A DNA stretch of 53,107 nucleotides from an uncultured Marvinbryantia sp. GTDB lineage: Bacteria > Bacillota > Clostridia > Lachnospirales > Lachnospiraceae. The first letter of the stretch is position 1. Each line of letters starts with the position of its first letter. A model generated the notes under the pieces. That model had not been told where the DNA came from, did not search any database, and saw only the letters and a program-made list of their open reading frames with translations. The stretch is taken from assembly GCA_934394985.1 (NCBI GenBank), contig CAKRRF010000017.1, positions 1-53,107 of the forward strand. Direction: 5' to 3'. Both the position numbers and the translations under genes were made by a program. Positions 25,201 through 33,035 of this stretch are shown here, in pieces.

Positions 25201-25998
25201 CTCAATAATATGATCAAATGCTTTCGTTTCGTCAAACAAAATATATCTTTCCTGATCAAAATTACGCAGATTATCCCACAATTCTCCTACCTTTGGAAGG
25301 TGATCATCAGAATAAACCGTCATCGGAAGATGATAGTCCGGATAAGGATAATAGAACTCTGCCTGCTCCAGTCCGGCTGATTTTATCATTTTTTCCAGTT
25401 CTGGCCGTGAAAAGGTTTTCTTTTGCGCACCCTCTTCATAACCCTCTACTCCTCTGAAGTATTCCTTCGAATATGGTTCTCTGCACCCGGCAAAATACCG
25501 CAGCCCCAGCCGGTTATCTGATGCCAGTACGATACGTCCTCCCGGTGCCAGATATCGTTTTACGCTTTTTAACAGTTCTGTCCACGGATCATTTCCCGCC
25601 ATCCAGACAGATGCTTCTTCCAGGGCTCCCATCAGGAAAATCCAGTCATAAGATCCCTTCAGATGCTCTGCTGCTTCCATCCAGGTTCCCTGATAAATCT
25701 CTATTCCTTCACGGTTTCTGTTTCGTAATTCATTCATCCTGTTCTTTTCCGCTGACGGTTCCACACAGGTCACTGATCCGGATTTTTCTGCCAGAACTGC
25801 TGTCAGAGCTCCATCTGCGGATCCGATCTCCAGTACTTTCTGTCCCTGTGACACCGGCAGCCATTCAATCGCATTTCTTCTGATATGTGACAGGGAAAAC
25901 AAAATAGCCCAGTTTTTCTCCTGGGCAATTTTTTCATTATATTCGCTTTCCTGACAACTGGAAACAATCTCCTCTATTCTTTTCATCTCATTTCTCAT
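22204..25998 (-). CDS. methyltransferase / kinase-like / dual GT2 fusion protein
   Basis: A 1264-residue multidomain protein. (1) A class I SAM methyltransferase: VLEIGSADGALT (55-66), VEPSAEKN, LAPGGRIVLAS. (2) Residues about 290-540 look like a small-molecule kinase fold: a Lys/Glu pair in ARKTACYQEGRSHI, a catalytic-loop-like TDIDMVAGN (437-445) and a metal-site-like MDYEW (456-460). (3) A beta-sandwich around 560-660 with HVNGWAVS. (4) A GT2 domain at 737-925 whose metal motif has changed to MEPGD. (5) An intact GT2 domain at 982-1210 with NNDTE (1072-1076). The first two recall WbdD, which methylates and phosphorylates chain ends. Its ATG overlaps the wzt stop by 4 bp. The kinase call is my motif reading; low certainty. 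Confidence 0.8.
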   Translation of the reverse strand: MRNEMKRIEEIVSSCQESEYNEKIAQEKNWAILFSLSHIRRNAIEWLPVSQGQKVLEIGSADGALTAVLAEKSGSVTCVEPSAEKNRMNELRNRNREGIEIYQGTWMEAAEHLKGSYDWIFLMGALEEASVWMAGNDPWTELLKSVKRYLAPGGRIVLASDNRLGLRYFAGCREPYSKEYFRGVEGYEEGAQKKTFSRPELEKMIKSAGLEQAEFYYPYPDYHLPMTVYSDDHLPKVGELWDNLRNFDQERYILFDETKAFDHIIEDGLFPIFSNSFLVVAQAEKKEELQKRIVFSKYSNERARKFAIRTDILIDETGKRHARKTACYQEGRSHIEKLPTWMNQLTEVYKEAGITMNTCHREQEGCEIDFLTGQTLEEKMDHLLLEGKTEEAMKELMRYIQAVRQAGSRKKFHVTPEFEQVFGPVLLPDSLTCAAVTDIDMVAGNAICREEGWIHMDYEWTFDFPVPVNYVIYRIIQNYLYGNVERTALNKELLYKRAGLTEQEIAQYTDMEAAFQRYITGTHVPLRYLYEEISPGCVSFRAEEEHRKAIARANAEANTGIEVFVDTFEIAMTGIHVNGWAVSKADKQVRFILKDEHGRELETVQTEYLYRRDVVDQFKLSGKNSKAGFHLECRLPEEVQKNKKFMLIAKDGSSEVQFPIPVEKLRIKQSRIGKKLMELRGAKDTISYIAPHEMGLFGESETYRVENQRFDTWRMAHQFTEKQRANQQKTSFSENLKMSVILPVREGQTKAACKTIDSICSQTVKNWELLLVGEKKLKKEDTRIRYIETAPETETGARYEAGRMQSQGSWLLFMEPGDVLEPGAFYQILQKINQEPEKNMIYSDSDKLDSETHTFFDPQFKPDDSVYTLQSGNYIGSSIWIKADLAEQAGGVRSGYGSQSLYDLILRCRDKTDQVAHISEILYHESCPMERDLEGRQELCRKWDDGKRVLEDYYAAAKIQAQVTWANYPLRYRVKWQVKGNPKVSVIIPNQDHIADLKQCLNSIQKKTTYTNFEVLVVENNSRQPQTFAWYEKMLQKYDKVKLLKWEKEFNYSAINNFAAKQAEGEFLIFLNNDTEILTPDWIEEMLSVCQQKKVGVVGAKLYYPDDTIQHAGVILGLSNIAGHLFVKEPGNISGYMGRACTMQNLSAVTAACMMASAEVFHKVNGFEETLQVALNDVDFCMKVQECGEMVVYQPEAELYHYESKSRGLEDTPEKKARYDSEVAYFRNRWKHVLEKGDPYYNRNLSRTTWNCTFRIPPASEREN

Positions 25999-27257
25999 TT
26001 TTTCTGTTCTCCGCTGTCCTGTACTGTTATCTCTGAATCCATATCATAAAATCCAACAGTATTTTTATCAGATACCACAGAAATACTGCACACATCGTAA
26101 AGTCTGTGGTACACATTAAACTCTCCATTTTCATATCCGGTACAGCTTATGGATAAAAGGTATTCTCCCCCTTGCAGATTCATGGTCTGGGTAAAGCTTA
26201 CAATCTGACTGTCCCCTTTTTTCTTTGGTTCAATCGTTACCCTCTCATACATGGTATTGGTACCGGTAATCTCTGTCCCTTTCAGATCTTTGATGGTAAA
26301 GGTATAAATCGGAGCATTCACCGCTTCATGGAAAACCACTTTATATTTAATCGTAAACGGTGTCATCTTTTCAATGGTGTTTCCCGCCAGACCATTTTCA
26401 TCTTCAATCGTAAAATCTACAATCTCGGCTTCCTGTCCGCCATATTCCAGTACATTCGGATTGCGCCCAAACGGCCGTTCAAATATACCTTCTTTTTCAA
26501 CGCCCACAGCTTTGTTCTTTTCTCCATCCATCTGTACCAGCACCTTCTTATAAAGATTGATCATCTCTTTTGGTTTCCCGGTATTCAGAATTACTCCTTT
26601 ATTCAGAAGAATGACACGGTCACAATAGCGACTGATACTGCCCAGATCATGGCTGACAAATACAATCGTTTTTCCCATTTTTTTAAATTCTTCAAACTTT
26701 CGGTAACATTTGGACTGAAAAAACACATCTCCTACTGAAAGAGCCTCATCTACAATCAGAATTTCCGGATCAATATTAATCGCCACTGCAAATGCCAGAC
26801 GCACGAACATACCACTGGAATAGGTCTTCACCGGCTGATGCACAAAATCCCCGATATCTGCAAAAGAAAGAATATCATCCAGCTTCTGATCAATTTCCTC
26901 TCTGGAAAAACCTATCATAGTTCCATTCAGATAAATATTTTCAAGACCAGTATATTCCATGTTAAAACCGGCTCCCAGCTCCAGCAGTGCGGAAATTCTT
27001 CCGTCTACCTTTACTTCACCTTCGGTTGGATTCACCACTCCGGTAATGATCTTCAGCACCGTAGATTTACCGGAACCGTTTGTTCCGATAATTCCCACAC
27101 ATTCTCCTTTTTGTATCTGAAAATTCACATCATGGAGTGCATAATGTTCTTTTACACTGACCTTTTTCCCCAGTGCTTCCTTCAGTCGGTCAGACGGCTT
27201 TTCATATAACTTATATCGCTTGCTCAGGTGTTCCACCGAAATGGCCACATCATTCAT
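25995..27257 (-). CDS. Wzt-like polysaccharide ABC exporter ATPase with C-terminal domain
   Basis: A 420-residue ATPase powering export of an undecaprenyl-linked polysaccharide. The ABC domain has Walker A GTNGSGKST (58-66), the family-typical signature YSSGM (146-150), Walker B ILIVDE (166-171) and VSHD. From about residue 265 a roughly 150-residue beta-rich domain follows, as in Wzt proteins that bind the modified non-reducing end of their O-antigen; TarH-type ATPases usually lack it. The start is ATG 27257 (MNDVAISVEHLSKRY), with AGAGGT upstream; the open frame beyond overlaps the permease gene and is not conserved-looking. It is 14 bp after the permease gene and overlaps the methyltransferase-GT fusion gene by 4 bp. 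Confidence 0.92.
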   Translation of the reverse strand: MNDVAISVEHLSKRYKLYEKPSDRLKEALGKKVSVKEHYALHDVNFQIQKGECVGIIGTNGSGKSTVLKIITGVVNPTEGEVKVDGRISALLELGAGFNMEYTGLENIYLNGTMIGFSREEIDQKLDDILSFADIGDFVHQPVKTYSSGMFVRLAFAVAINIDPEILIVDEALSVGDVFFQSKCYRKFEEFKKMGKTIVFVSHDLGSISRYCDRVILLNKGVILNTGKPKEMINLYKKVLVQMDGEKNKAVGVEKEGIFERPFGRNPNVLEYGGQEAEIVDFTIEDENGLAGNTIEKMTPFTIKYKVVFHEAVNAPIYTFTIKDLKGTEITGTNTMYERVTIEPKKKGDSQIVSFTQTMNLQGGEYLLSISCTGYENGEFNVYHRLYDVCSISVVSDKNTVGFYDMDSEITVQDSGEQKK

Positions 27258-27271
27258 ATCTTTTCTACCTC

Positions 27272-28081
27272 TTACAGTACATCTGCAAAATGCACTTTTA
27301 ACTTCTGAAATAATCTTGTTCCGAATACGAACAATATCACGGTCACTGCCCAGAAATACAGCGTCATTCCAGGATGTTCCCAGAACCACTGTTTATCAAT
27401 CAGCGCATTCCTGTAACCGGACACAATATAATACATCGGATTCAGTTTCAGAATTCTGGCGATTAACGCCGATTCTGAAATCCCCATATCCGTAAAATCC
27501 CACATAATCGGTGTCATCCAGATTCCAATCTGAAGAAGAATGGTAATCAGATGAGTCAGATCGCGGAAAAATACTACTACTGCGCTGGTAATATATGCCA
27601 TAGATAATACCAAAGCAAATGCACAAATGCTGTAATAGATCAGCTGAAGTACATACAGATCCGGAAAATAGCCGTAACAGCAAAACAGAATCAGTGTAAA
27701 TGCCACAAAGAAAACATGCACAAACAACGACGCAATTACCTTAATCAATGGCAGGATACTGATCTTAAATACTACTTTTTTTACCAGATAGCTGTATTCT
27801 ATCAATGCATTGGTACTCTGCACCAGCGCTTCCTGAAAAAAGAACCAGGGCACCAGACCACAGACCAGCCATAATACAAACGGCACTGCCTTGGGTGCTC
27901 CCTGTCTGACCACACCAAATACAAACCAGTACACCATCACTGTCACTACCGGCTGTACGAAGGCCCAGATAATGCCCAGATAAGATCCTGCATATTTCGT
28001 GCGAAAATCGTTTTTTGCCAGAGTCCAGATCAGTTTTCTGTTCTGATAGAACTCTGACGGTATCGTCATTAACTGCTTCAT
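27272..28081 (-). CDS. Wzm/RgpC-like polysaccharide ABC exporter permease
   Basis: A 269-residue ABC-2 type permease with six predicted membrane helices. The N-terminal amphipathic stretch LIWTLAKNDFRTKYAGSYLG is typical of Wzm, TagG and RgpC. It pairs with the ATPase encoded 14 bp downstream to flip an undecaprenyl-diphosphate-linked polymer out of the cell. It follows rmlD by only 4 bp; the order rmlD, permease, ATPase resembles the core of streptococcal rhamnose polysaccharide loci. Ribosome site CAGGGGTG. Confidence 0.93.
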   Translation of the reverse strand: MKQLMTIPSEFYQNRKLIWTLAKNDFRTKYAGSYLGIIWAFVQPVVTVMVYWFVFGVVRQGAPKAVPFVLWLVCGLVPWFFFQEALVQSTNALIEYSYLVKKVVFKISILPLIKVIASLFVHVFFVAFTLILFCCYGYFPDLYVLQLIYYSICAFALVLSMAYITSAVVVFFRDLTHLITILLQIGIWMTPIMWDFTDMGISESALIARILKLNPMYYIVSGYRNALIDKQWFWEHPGMTLYFWAVTVILFVFGTRLFQKLKVHFADVL

Positions 28082-28085
28082 AGAT

Positions 28086-29000
28086 TCACCCCTGGATTTC
28101 CTTCAGGTAACGGCTTAATGCGTCCTGCCAGGTTGGCAGTGGTGTGAAGCCATTCTTTACCAGCTTACTCTTATCCAGTCTGCTGTTAAAAGGACGGGCA
28201 GCCTTTGACATTCCATATTCTTCTGTAGTTACCGGAATTACCTTTGTATCATAACCGGCCTGTCGGTATATCTCGCAGGTAAAATCATACCAGGAAATAT
28301 AGCCGCCTTCATTGGTCGCATGATAATAACCATATTTTTCTGTTTCGACCATATCAATCAATAATCTTGCCAGGTCATAGGTATACGTTGGTGTACCGAT
28401 CTGATCCTTTACCACACGAACCGTATCATGCGTTTTTCCTACATTCAGCATCGTCTTAATAAAGTTCTTTCCATTGACTCCAAATACCCAGGCAATACGG
28501 ACAATAAAATATTTATCCAGATTGCGGCTAACTGCCAGTTCACCTTCCAGCTTGGTCTGTCCATATACATTCATTGGTTTATAGTCTTTGCAGTCCGGAT
28601 CCCACGGGGTCTCTCCCTGACCGTCAAAGACATAATCGGTACTGATATAGACCATCTTGCAATCCAGTTTTTTGCAGACCAGCGCAATATTCTCCGTTCC
28701 TCCTGCATTGACTGCACGCACTTTCTCTACCTTATCATCATCTTCTGCCATATCTACCGCAGTCCATGCTGCACAATGTACCACCACATCCGGCCGGATC
28801 TGTTCCAGTGTCTGTTCTACTGCATCTTTATCTGTAATATCCAGCGAGACATATGGCATTTTTGTCACTGCACTGCCATCCTGAATCCCGGTATATTCCG
28901 GAGCTACATCACTTCCGATTCCTTCATACCCTCTTTTTTCCAGTTCATTCATGACATCGTGTCCCAGCTGACCTGCTACACCTGTTACAAATATCCTCAT
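28086..29000 (-). CDS. rmlD: dTDP-4-dehydrorhamnose reductase RmlD
   Basis: A 304-residue extended SDR enzyme, the last step in making dTDP-L-rhamnose. It has the NADPH site TGVAGQLGHDV and the active-site pattern STDYVFDG followed by YGQTKLEGE, as in RmlD. A perfect AGGAGG precedes the ATG. RmlA, RmlB and RmlC are not in this window and must be elsewhere. Its presence is the main sign that rhamnose is part of the polymer. It lies between the GtrB-like gene and the exporter genes. Confidence 0.95.
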   Translation of the reverse strand: MRIFVTGVAGQLGHDVMNELEKRGYEGIGSDVAPEYTGIQDGSAVTKMPYVSLDITDKDAVEQTLEQIRPDVVVHCAAWTAVDMAEDDDKVEKVRAVNAGGTENIALVCKKLDCKMVYISTDYVFDGQGETPWDPDCKDYKPMNVYGQTKLEGELAVSRNLDKYFIVRIAWVFGVNGKNFIKTMLNVGKTHDTVRVVKDQIGTPTYTYDLARLLIDMVETEKYGYYHATNEGGYISWYDFTCEIYRQAGYDTKVIPVTTEEYGMSKAARPFNSRLDKSKLVKNGFTPLPTWQDALSRYLKEIQG

Positions 29001-29050
29001 TGTTTCCTCCTATCTTTCCTGTACGGAGTCTTTTCTATTCCTCTGTTTCT

Positions 29051-29983
29051 CTACTCTTTTACCTGACTGTCGATCTTTCTGGAAATCAGGTAACGCGGTC
29101 TTCCCTTTACCTCTTCATAAATTTTGGAAATATAATAACCTATAATTCCAAGGCTGATCATCAGAATACTTCCGATCAGCAAAAGCAGCAAAATCACTGT
29201 AGTAAATCCCTCTACCGCATTGCCGGTGAAATAATGGATCAGAGTCTGAATCCCCAGTATCACTGCAAGCAGCAATACAAATACACCGGCACCGGTTACA
29301 AACTGCATCGGGGCAGAAGAAAAGGAAACAATATTGGTAATGGCATAACGGATCAGTGATTTTGTAGACCACTTCGATACGCCTTCCTCTCTTTCCTGCA
29401 CATCAAATTCTACCGATATAGTCTTATACCCAATCCATGCAGAAAGTGCACGGAAAAAAGCATTTCGCTCCGGCATTTCCAAAAGAGCATTGACTGCCTT
29501 TCGATCCAGAAGCTTGAAATCTGATGCCCTGGACATATCAATTCCCACTGCTTTGGAAATCAGTTTATAAAACATGCCCGCACTAGCTTTGTGTGCCAGA
29601 CTCTCTTTTCCTCTGGTGTGCTTTACACCCTCTACTACTTCATATCCCTGTTCCCAGAGACGATACATCTCCACTACTGTTTCCGGTGGATGCTGCAAAT
29701 CACAGTCCATTACCACGCAGCAGTCTCCATCTGCGCTGGCAAGTCCCGCCATCATGGCAGATTCTTTTCCGAAGTTTCTGGAAAAGTGTACTCCCGCCAC
29801 ATGTGTATCTTTCGCTGCCGCTTTTTCAATCTCTGTCCAGGTCTGATCCTTTGATCCATCATCTACAAATACAATTTCATATGGAATGTCCTGTTCACTT
29901 AATATCCGGCCAATGGTGTCACGGGCTTTCTCGATCATTCTCTCTTCGTTGTATGCCGGAAGTATCACGGACAAAAGCTTCAT
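29051..29983 (-). CDS. GtrB/CsbB-like polyprenyl-phosphate glycosyltransferase
   Basis: A 310-residue DPM1-like GT2 enzyme that links a sugar to undecaprenyl phosphate on the inner face of the membrane for use outside. The catalytic domain starts LLSVILPAYNEERMI, has VFVDDGSKDQT and the metal motif MDCDLQHPP, and ends in two membrane helices (about 230-255 and 266-292). In Bacillus, CsbB works with YfhO; here a YfhO protein is encoded at 17903-20611. In streptococci the equivalent is GacI. The ATG overlaps the stop of the CDP-polyol phosphotransferase gene by 4 bp. Confidence 0.92.
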   Translation of the reverse strand: MKLLSVILPAYNEERMIEKARDTIGRILSEQDIPYEIVFVDDGSKDQTWTEIEKAAAKDTHVAGVHFSRNFGKESAMMAGLASADGDCCVVMDCDLQHPPETVVEMYRLWEQGYEVVEGVKHTRGKESLAHKASAGMFYKLISKAVGIDMSRASDFKLLDRKAVNALLEMPERNAFFRALSAWIGYKTISVEFDVQEREEGVSKWSTKSLIRYAITNIVSFSSAPMQFVTGAGVFVLLLAVILGIQTLIHYFTGNAVEGFTTVILLLLLIGSILMISLGIIGYYISKIYEEVKGRPRYLISRKIDSQVKE

Positions 29984-31260
29984 TCTGCTGCCTCCTTTTT
30001 GGCATCGCTCTGCTTTCCAAGTACCATATCCAGAATTCGTTCTGTCGCATGGCCATCACAGGAACGCATAAACTTATATTTAAAATCAACCACCTGTTGT
30101 TTATCAAATCTGGTATCCAGATGCAGGATATAATCCAGCATTTCTTCGTTCTCTGTGCAGATCGGTCCTGGCGTCATCTCTTCATAATTATAATAGAATC
30201 CTCTCCAGTCATCATATTCTGCCTTGTCATAGGCAAAGAAAATCATTGGTTTTTCAAACAGGGAATATTCAAATACCAGTGAAGAATAATCTGAAATACA
30301 GATATCTGCCACACAGAGCAAATCATCGATGGCCATCGTCTCCGTCACATCCATAGCAAAGTCACGGCACCCTTCCGGTACTTCCGGACGCACTCTTACC
30401 AGCGGATGATGCTTGATCAACAGAACATATTCTTCTCCAAGTGCTTTCTGGAACATGGAAATATCCAGCTTGTCCGGAGCCTTTCCATTTGCAACACGAC
30501 CACGGAAGGTCGGTGCATAAAGAATAACCTTCTTTCCTTTGCTCTGCGGCATCTGCTGAAGCAGCTTCTCACGGGCATCTGTTATGAACTTCTGATCAAA
30601 AAATACATCTGTCCGGCTGATTCCGGTCGCTTTCAGCACTTCCGGACGATCCGATAGATTCATAGCCTCTTCATAAGCCCACGCCACTTCCGGACTGCTC
30701 AATGTTACGTACGTATAATTTTTATAAAACGGGTATTTCAGCTGCTGTTCCCGGTTCAGACCAAAGATCAGATCCGCTGTACTGAAGCCGAACTTTTTAA
30801 AGGCACCGCATCCATGCCAGGTCTGAGTTACAATCGTCTCAGGACGCATTGGCACACAACTGAGCACATTGGAAGCTTCATCTGTAAACACATACTTTGC
30901 CGTAGCAATATCTTTTACAAATTCCACACAGTTTTTGTCATACTGCTTTCTGCTGGCAAAGGATAATCGCAAAAAGTGAGTATGCACTTCATAACCACCC
31001 ATTTCTGTGATCGTTTTATGCAGCGTCTGAAGACTGTTTGTCAGTTCAGCCAGTCTCACCTCGAAAAAAACAACTTTATTTTCCTCCACCGGCTGTCTGG
31101 CATATTTGCGATAAATACGTGGAAGCTTGAGCTTCAGAGTATAATATCTGTGCCATTTTCCTGCCAGTGAACGCATCTGCTTCACCGGAGGTTTTTTCTT
31201 CAGAAAACGCCAGGCAGGTAACAGCGGCGTATTTCTCAATGTTTCTTTTATATTTCCCAT
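29980..31260 (-). CDS. CDP-glycerol/ribitol phosphotransferase family (TagB/TarF/TarL type), copy 1
   Basis: A 426-residue peripheral enzyme that transfers polyol-phosphate from a CDP-activated donor to a lipid-linked acceptor. Family motifs include TWHGCGAFKKFG, VILYAPTFRG, LIKHHPLVR and the C-terminal CISDYSSLVFEYSLFEKP. It closely resembles the copy at 33036-34208. With TarI and TarJ encoded just upstream, ribitol phosphate is the likelier unit, but sequence alone does not separate glycerol from ribitol enzymes, nor priming from polymerising ones. Good ribosome site (AAGGAG). Confidence 0.88.
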   Translation of the reverse strand: MGNIKETLRNTPLLPAWRFLKKKPPVKQMRSLAGKWHRYYTLKLKLPRIYRKYARQPVEENKVVFFEVRLAELTNSLQTLHKTITEMGGYEVHTHFLRLSFASRKQYDKNCVEFVKDIATAKYVFTDEASNVLSCVPMRPETIVTQTWHGCGAFKKFGFSTADLIFGLNREQQLKYPFYKNYTYVTLSSPEVAWAYEEAMNLSDRPEVLKATGISRTDVFFDQKFITDAREKLLQQMPQSKGKKVILYAPTFRGRVANGKAPDKLDISMFQKALGEEYVLLIKHHPLVRVRPEVPEGCRDFAMDVTETMAIDDLLCVADICISDYSSLVFEYSLFEKPMIFFAYDKAEYDDWRGFYYNYEEMTPGPICTENEEMLDYILHLDTRFDKQQVVDFKYKFMRSCDGHATERILDMVLGKQSDAKKEAAE

Positions 31261-31288
31261 ATTACTTACTCCTTACTGCCTGATTCTG

Positions 31289-32314
31289 TCATCCTTTCCA
31301 GATCATGACGGTTTTTCCGATAAGCTTATGAATATCCGTCTCAAAAGCCTCTGTCATATCTTTGATCGATTTCACTTCAAATGTAGTTCCCACAATATTC
31401 TCCAGATATTCAGGAATATCCGGATTTGCTTTATATAATTCCATCAGACCTTCAAAATCTGTGCGACCGCTTCTGCTGCTGCCAAAAATATGCAGTCCCT
31501 TTTCCAGCACCATTCTGGTATTGATCGGTACCGGATCTTCGCTGACCCCGAGAATACTGATCGTGCCTTCCGGCTGGATATAATCAATAATCTGATTGAT
31601 CGCTATGGCAGATCCGTTGCCGCCCACACATTCAAAGGCATGATCCAGACGCAGGCTCTGTGGGATCTCAGACACCAGATATGTCTCATCTGCAAAAGAG
31701 AAGTCGCTGAGCTTACTGGCATTCACACCAAAAATGCAGACTCTGCTCTCCGGCAGCATCTTTTTCAACAGCAATGAGGTAATATACCCCAGATTTCCAT
31801 CTCCCCATACGCCAATCGTCTGACGTCTTTCATGGGAAAATCTTTCAAATCTGCTGATGGCATGATAACTGACCGATACTATCTCCGTAAATGCTGCCAC
31901 AATCTTGTCAATCCCCTCCGGCAGACGCACCAGTCTGTCCGGGAGAAGGGATACATACTCCTGCATAAATCCATCTTTGCTGCTTCCGCAGAACTTACTG
32001 CTGCGCAGATAATTTTCTTCTATGATTTCATCCTTTTCCACCGGATGATTCGGAATCATCACAACAGATTCTCCGATCTGATACGTTCCGGTAGGATCAT
32101 ATACCACTTTTCCGATTCCTTCATGAATCAGTGCCATCGGAAGCTTAGAACGTAAAACCGCTTCCGGCCGGTTTCCCTGATAATATCTCTGATCCGCATG
32201 ACAGATCGATAAATGGGTAGGCCGCACCAGCACATGCCGGTCATCCAGAGGGATATCTTTAAATACCGTCTCAAACTGACGCGGTGCTTTTAACTGGTAA
32301 ACCGTATTTAACAT
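31289..32314 (-). CDS. tarJ: ribulose-5-phosphate reductase TarJ
   Basis: A 341-residue zinc-type medium-chain dehydrogenase of the TarJ/Bcs1 group, which reduces ribulose-5-phosphate to ribitol-5-phosphate with NADPH. The zinc-binding start LSICHADQRYYQG and the nucleotide site GVWGDGNLGY are visible. Length matches TarJ (about 341). The ATG lies within the last codons of tarI (7-bp overlap), so the two enzymes for CDP-ribitol are translationally coupled, as in staphylococci. The ribosome site GGGAGGAG is strong. Confidence 0.93.
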   Translation of the reverse strand: MLNTVYQLKAPRQFETVFKDIPLDDRHVLVRPTHLSICHADQRYYQGNRPEAVLRSKLPMALIHEGIGKVVYDPTGTYQIGESVVMIPNHPVEKDEIIEENYLRSSKFCGSSKDGFMQEYVSLLPDRLVRLPEGIDKIVAAFTEIVSVSYHAISRFERFSHERRQTIGVWGDGNLGYITSLLLKKMLPESRVCIFGVNASKLSDFSFADETYLVSEIPQSLRLDHAFECVGGNGSAIAINQIIDYIQPEGTISILGVSEDPVPINTRMVLEKGLHIFGSSRSGRTDFEGLMELYKANPDIPEYLENIVGTTFEVKSIKDMTEAFETDIHKLIGKTVMIWKG

Positions 32315-33033
32315 GTCTTCTCTCCTCCCAGAATTGCTTCTGCCACACGCAGATCATGGGGATAAGTGATCTTAATGTTGGATACTTCACCCTGTACCAG
32401 ATGTACTTTTTCCCCCTTCAATACCAGAATCTTGCAGGCATCTGTCAGAATCTCCTTTTCTTCCGGTGTCAGAGCTTCAAATACACTGCGCAGTTTCAGA
32501 GCTTTGAAGCTCTGAGGCGTTTGCCCCTGATACATCTGAGAACGATCAGGGATATCGCTGATAATTTCATGGTCTGCACTGGCTACGATTGTGTCTGTAG
32601 CCGGAATCACCGTGTCACAAGCTCCCATTTCTCTTGCGTAGTGAATATTCTCTTCCAAAATCCGGTGTGTTACAAATGGACGTACCGAATCATGTGTTAC
32701 GATAACTGTGTTTTCATCCAATCCATACTGTGTTTCAATATGACTGATTGCGTTCATAATCGTATCATTTCTGGTTGCTCCGCCTTCAATCACATCAATC
32801 TTGTCTTTTTCCCGGATATATTTGCGAATCACATCTCTGGTATAATTCAGCCATGCTTTTGGCGAAAGCACAATAATGCGTTCAAACTGCGGCTGCACTA
32901 CAAACTTTTCTATTGTATGAATAATGATCGGCTTTTTGCCCACTTCCATAAACTGCTTCGGTTTCTCCACATTTCCCATGCGGCTTCCGATACCGCCGGC
33001 CAATACTACACCAAATGTGTTTGTCTTTTCCAT
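32308..33033 (-). CDS. tarI: ribitol-5-phosphate cytidylyltransferase TarI
   Basis: A 241-residue IspD-family nucleotidyltransferase that makes CDP-ribitol from CTP and ribitol-5-phosphate. It has the CTP-binding loop VVLAGGIGSRMGNVEKPKQF, a DSVRPFV segment and a C-terminal SNIKITYPHDL. IspD itself is the main alternative, but the overlap with tarJ and the neighbouring CDP-polyol phosphotransferase genes point to TarI. It begins 2 bp after the gene upstream ends. Confidence 0.93.
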   Translation of the reverse strand: MEKTNTFGVVLAGGIGSRMGNVEKPKQFMEVGKKPIIIHTIEKFVVQPQFERIIVLSPKAWLNYTRDVIRKYIREKDKIDVIEGGATRNDTIMNAISHIETQYGLDENTVIVTHDSVRPFVTHRILEENIHYAREMGACDTVIPATDTIVASADHEIISDIPDRSQMYQGQTPQSFKALKLRSVFEALTPEEKEILTDACKILVLKGEKVHLVQGEVSNIKITYPHDLRVAEAILGGEKTC

Positions 33034-33035
33034 AT

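Noticed and set aside
28428..29066. Long plus-strand open frame of 212 codons
   Set aside because: It lies antisense to rmlD, has no ribosome site, and its product is Cys/His/Phe-rich without a recognisable fold; it is a shadow of the real gene.
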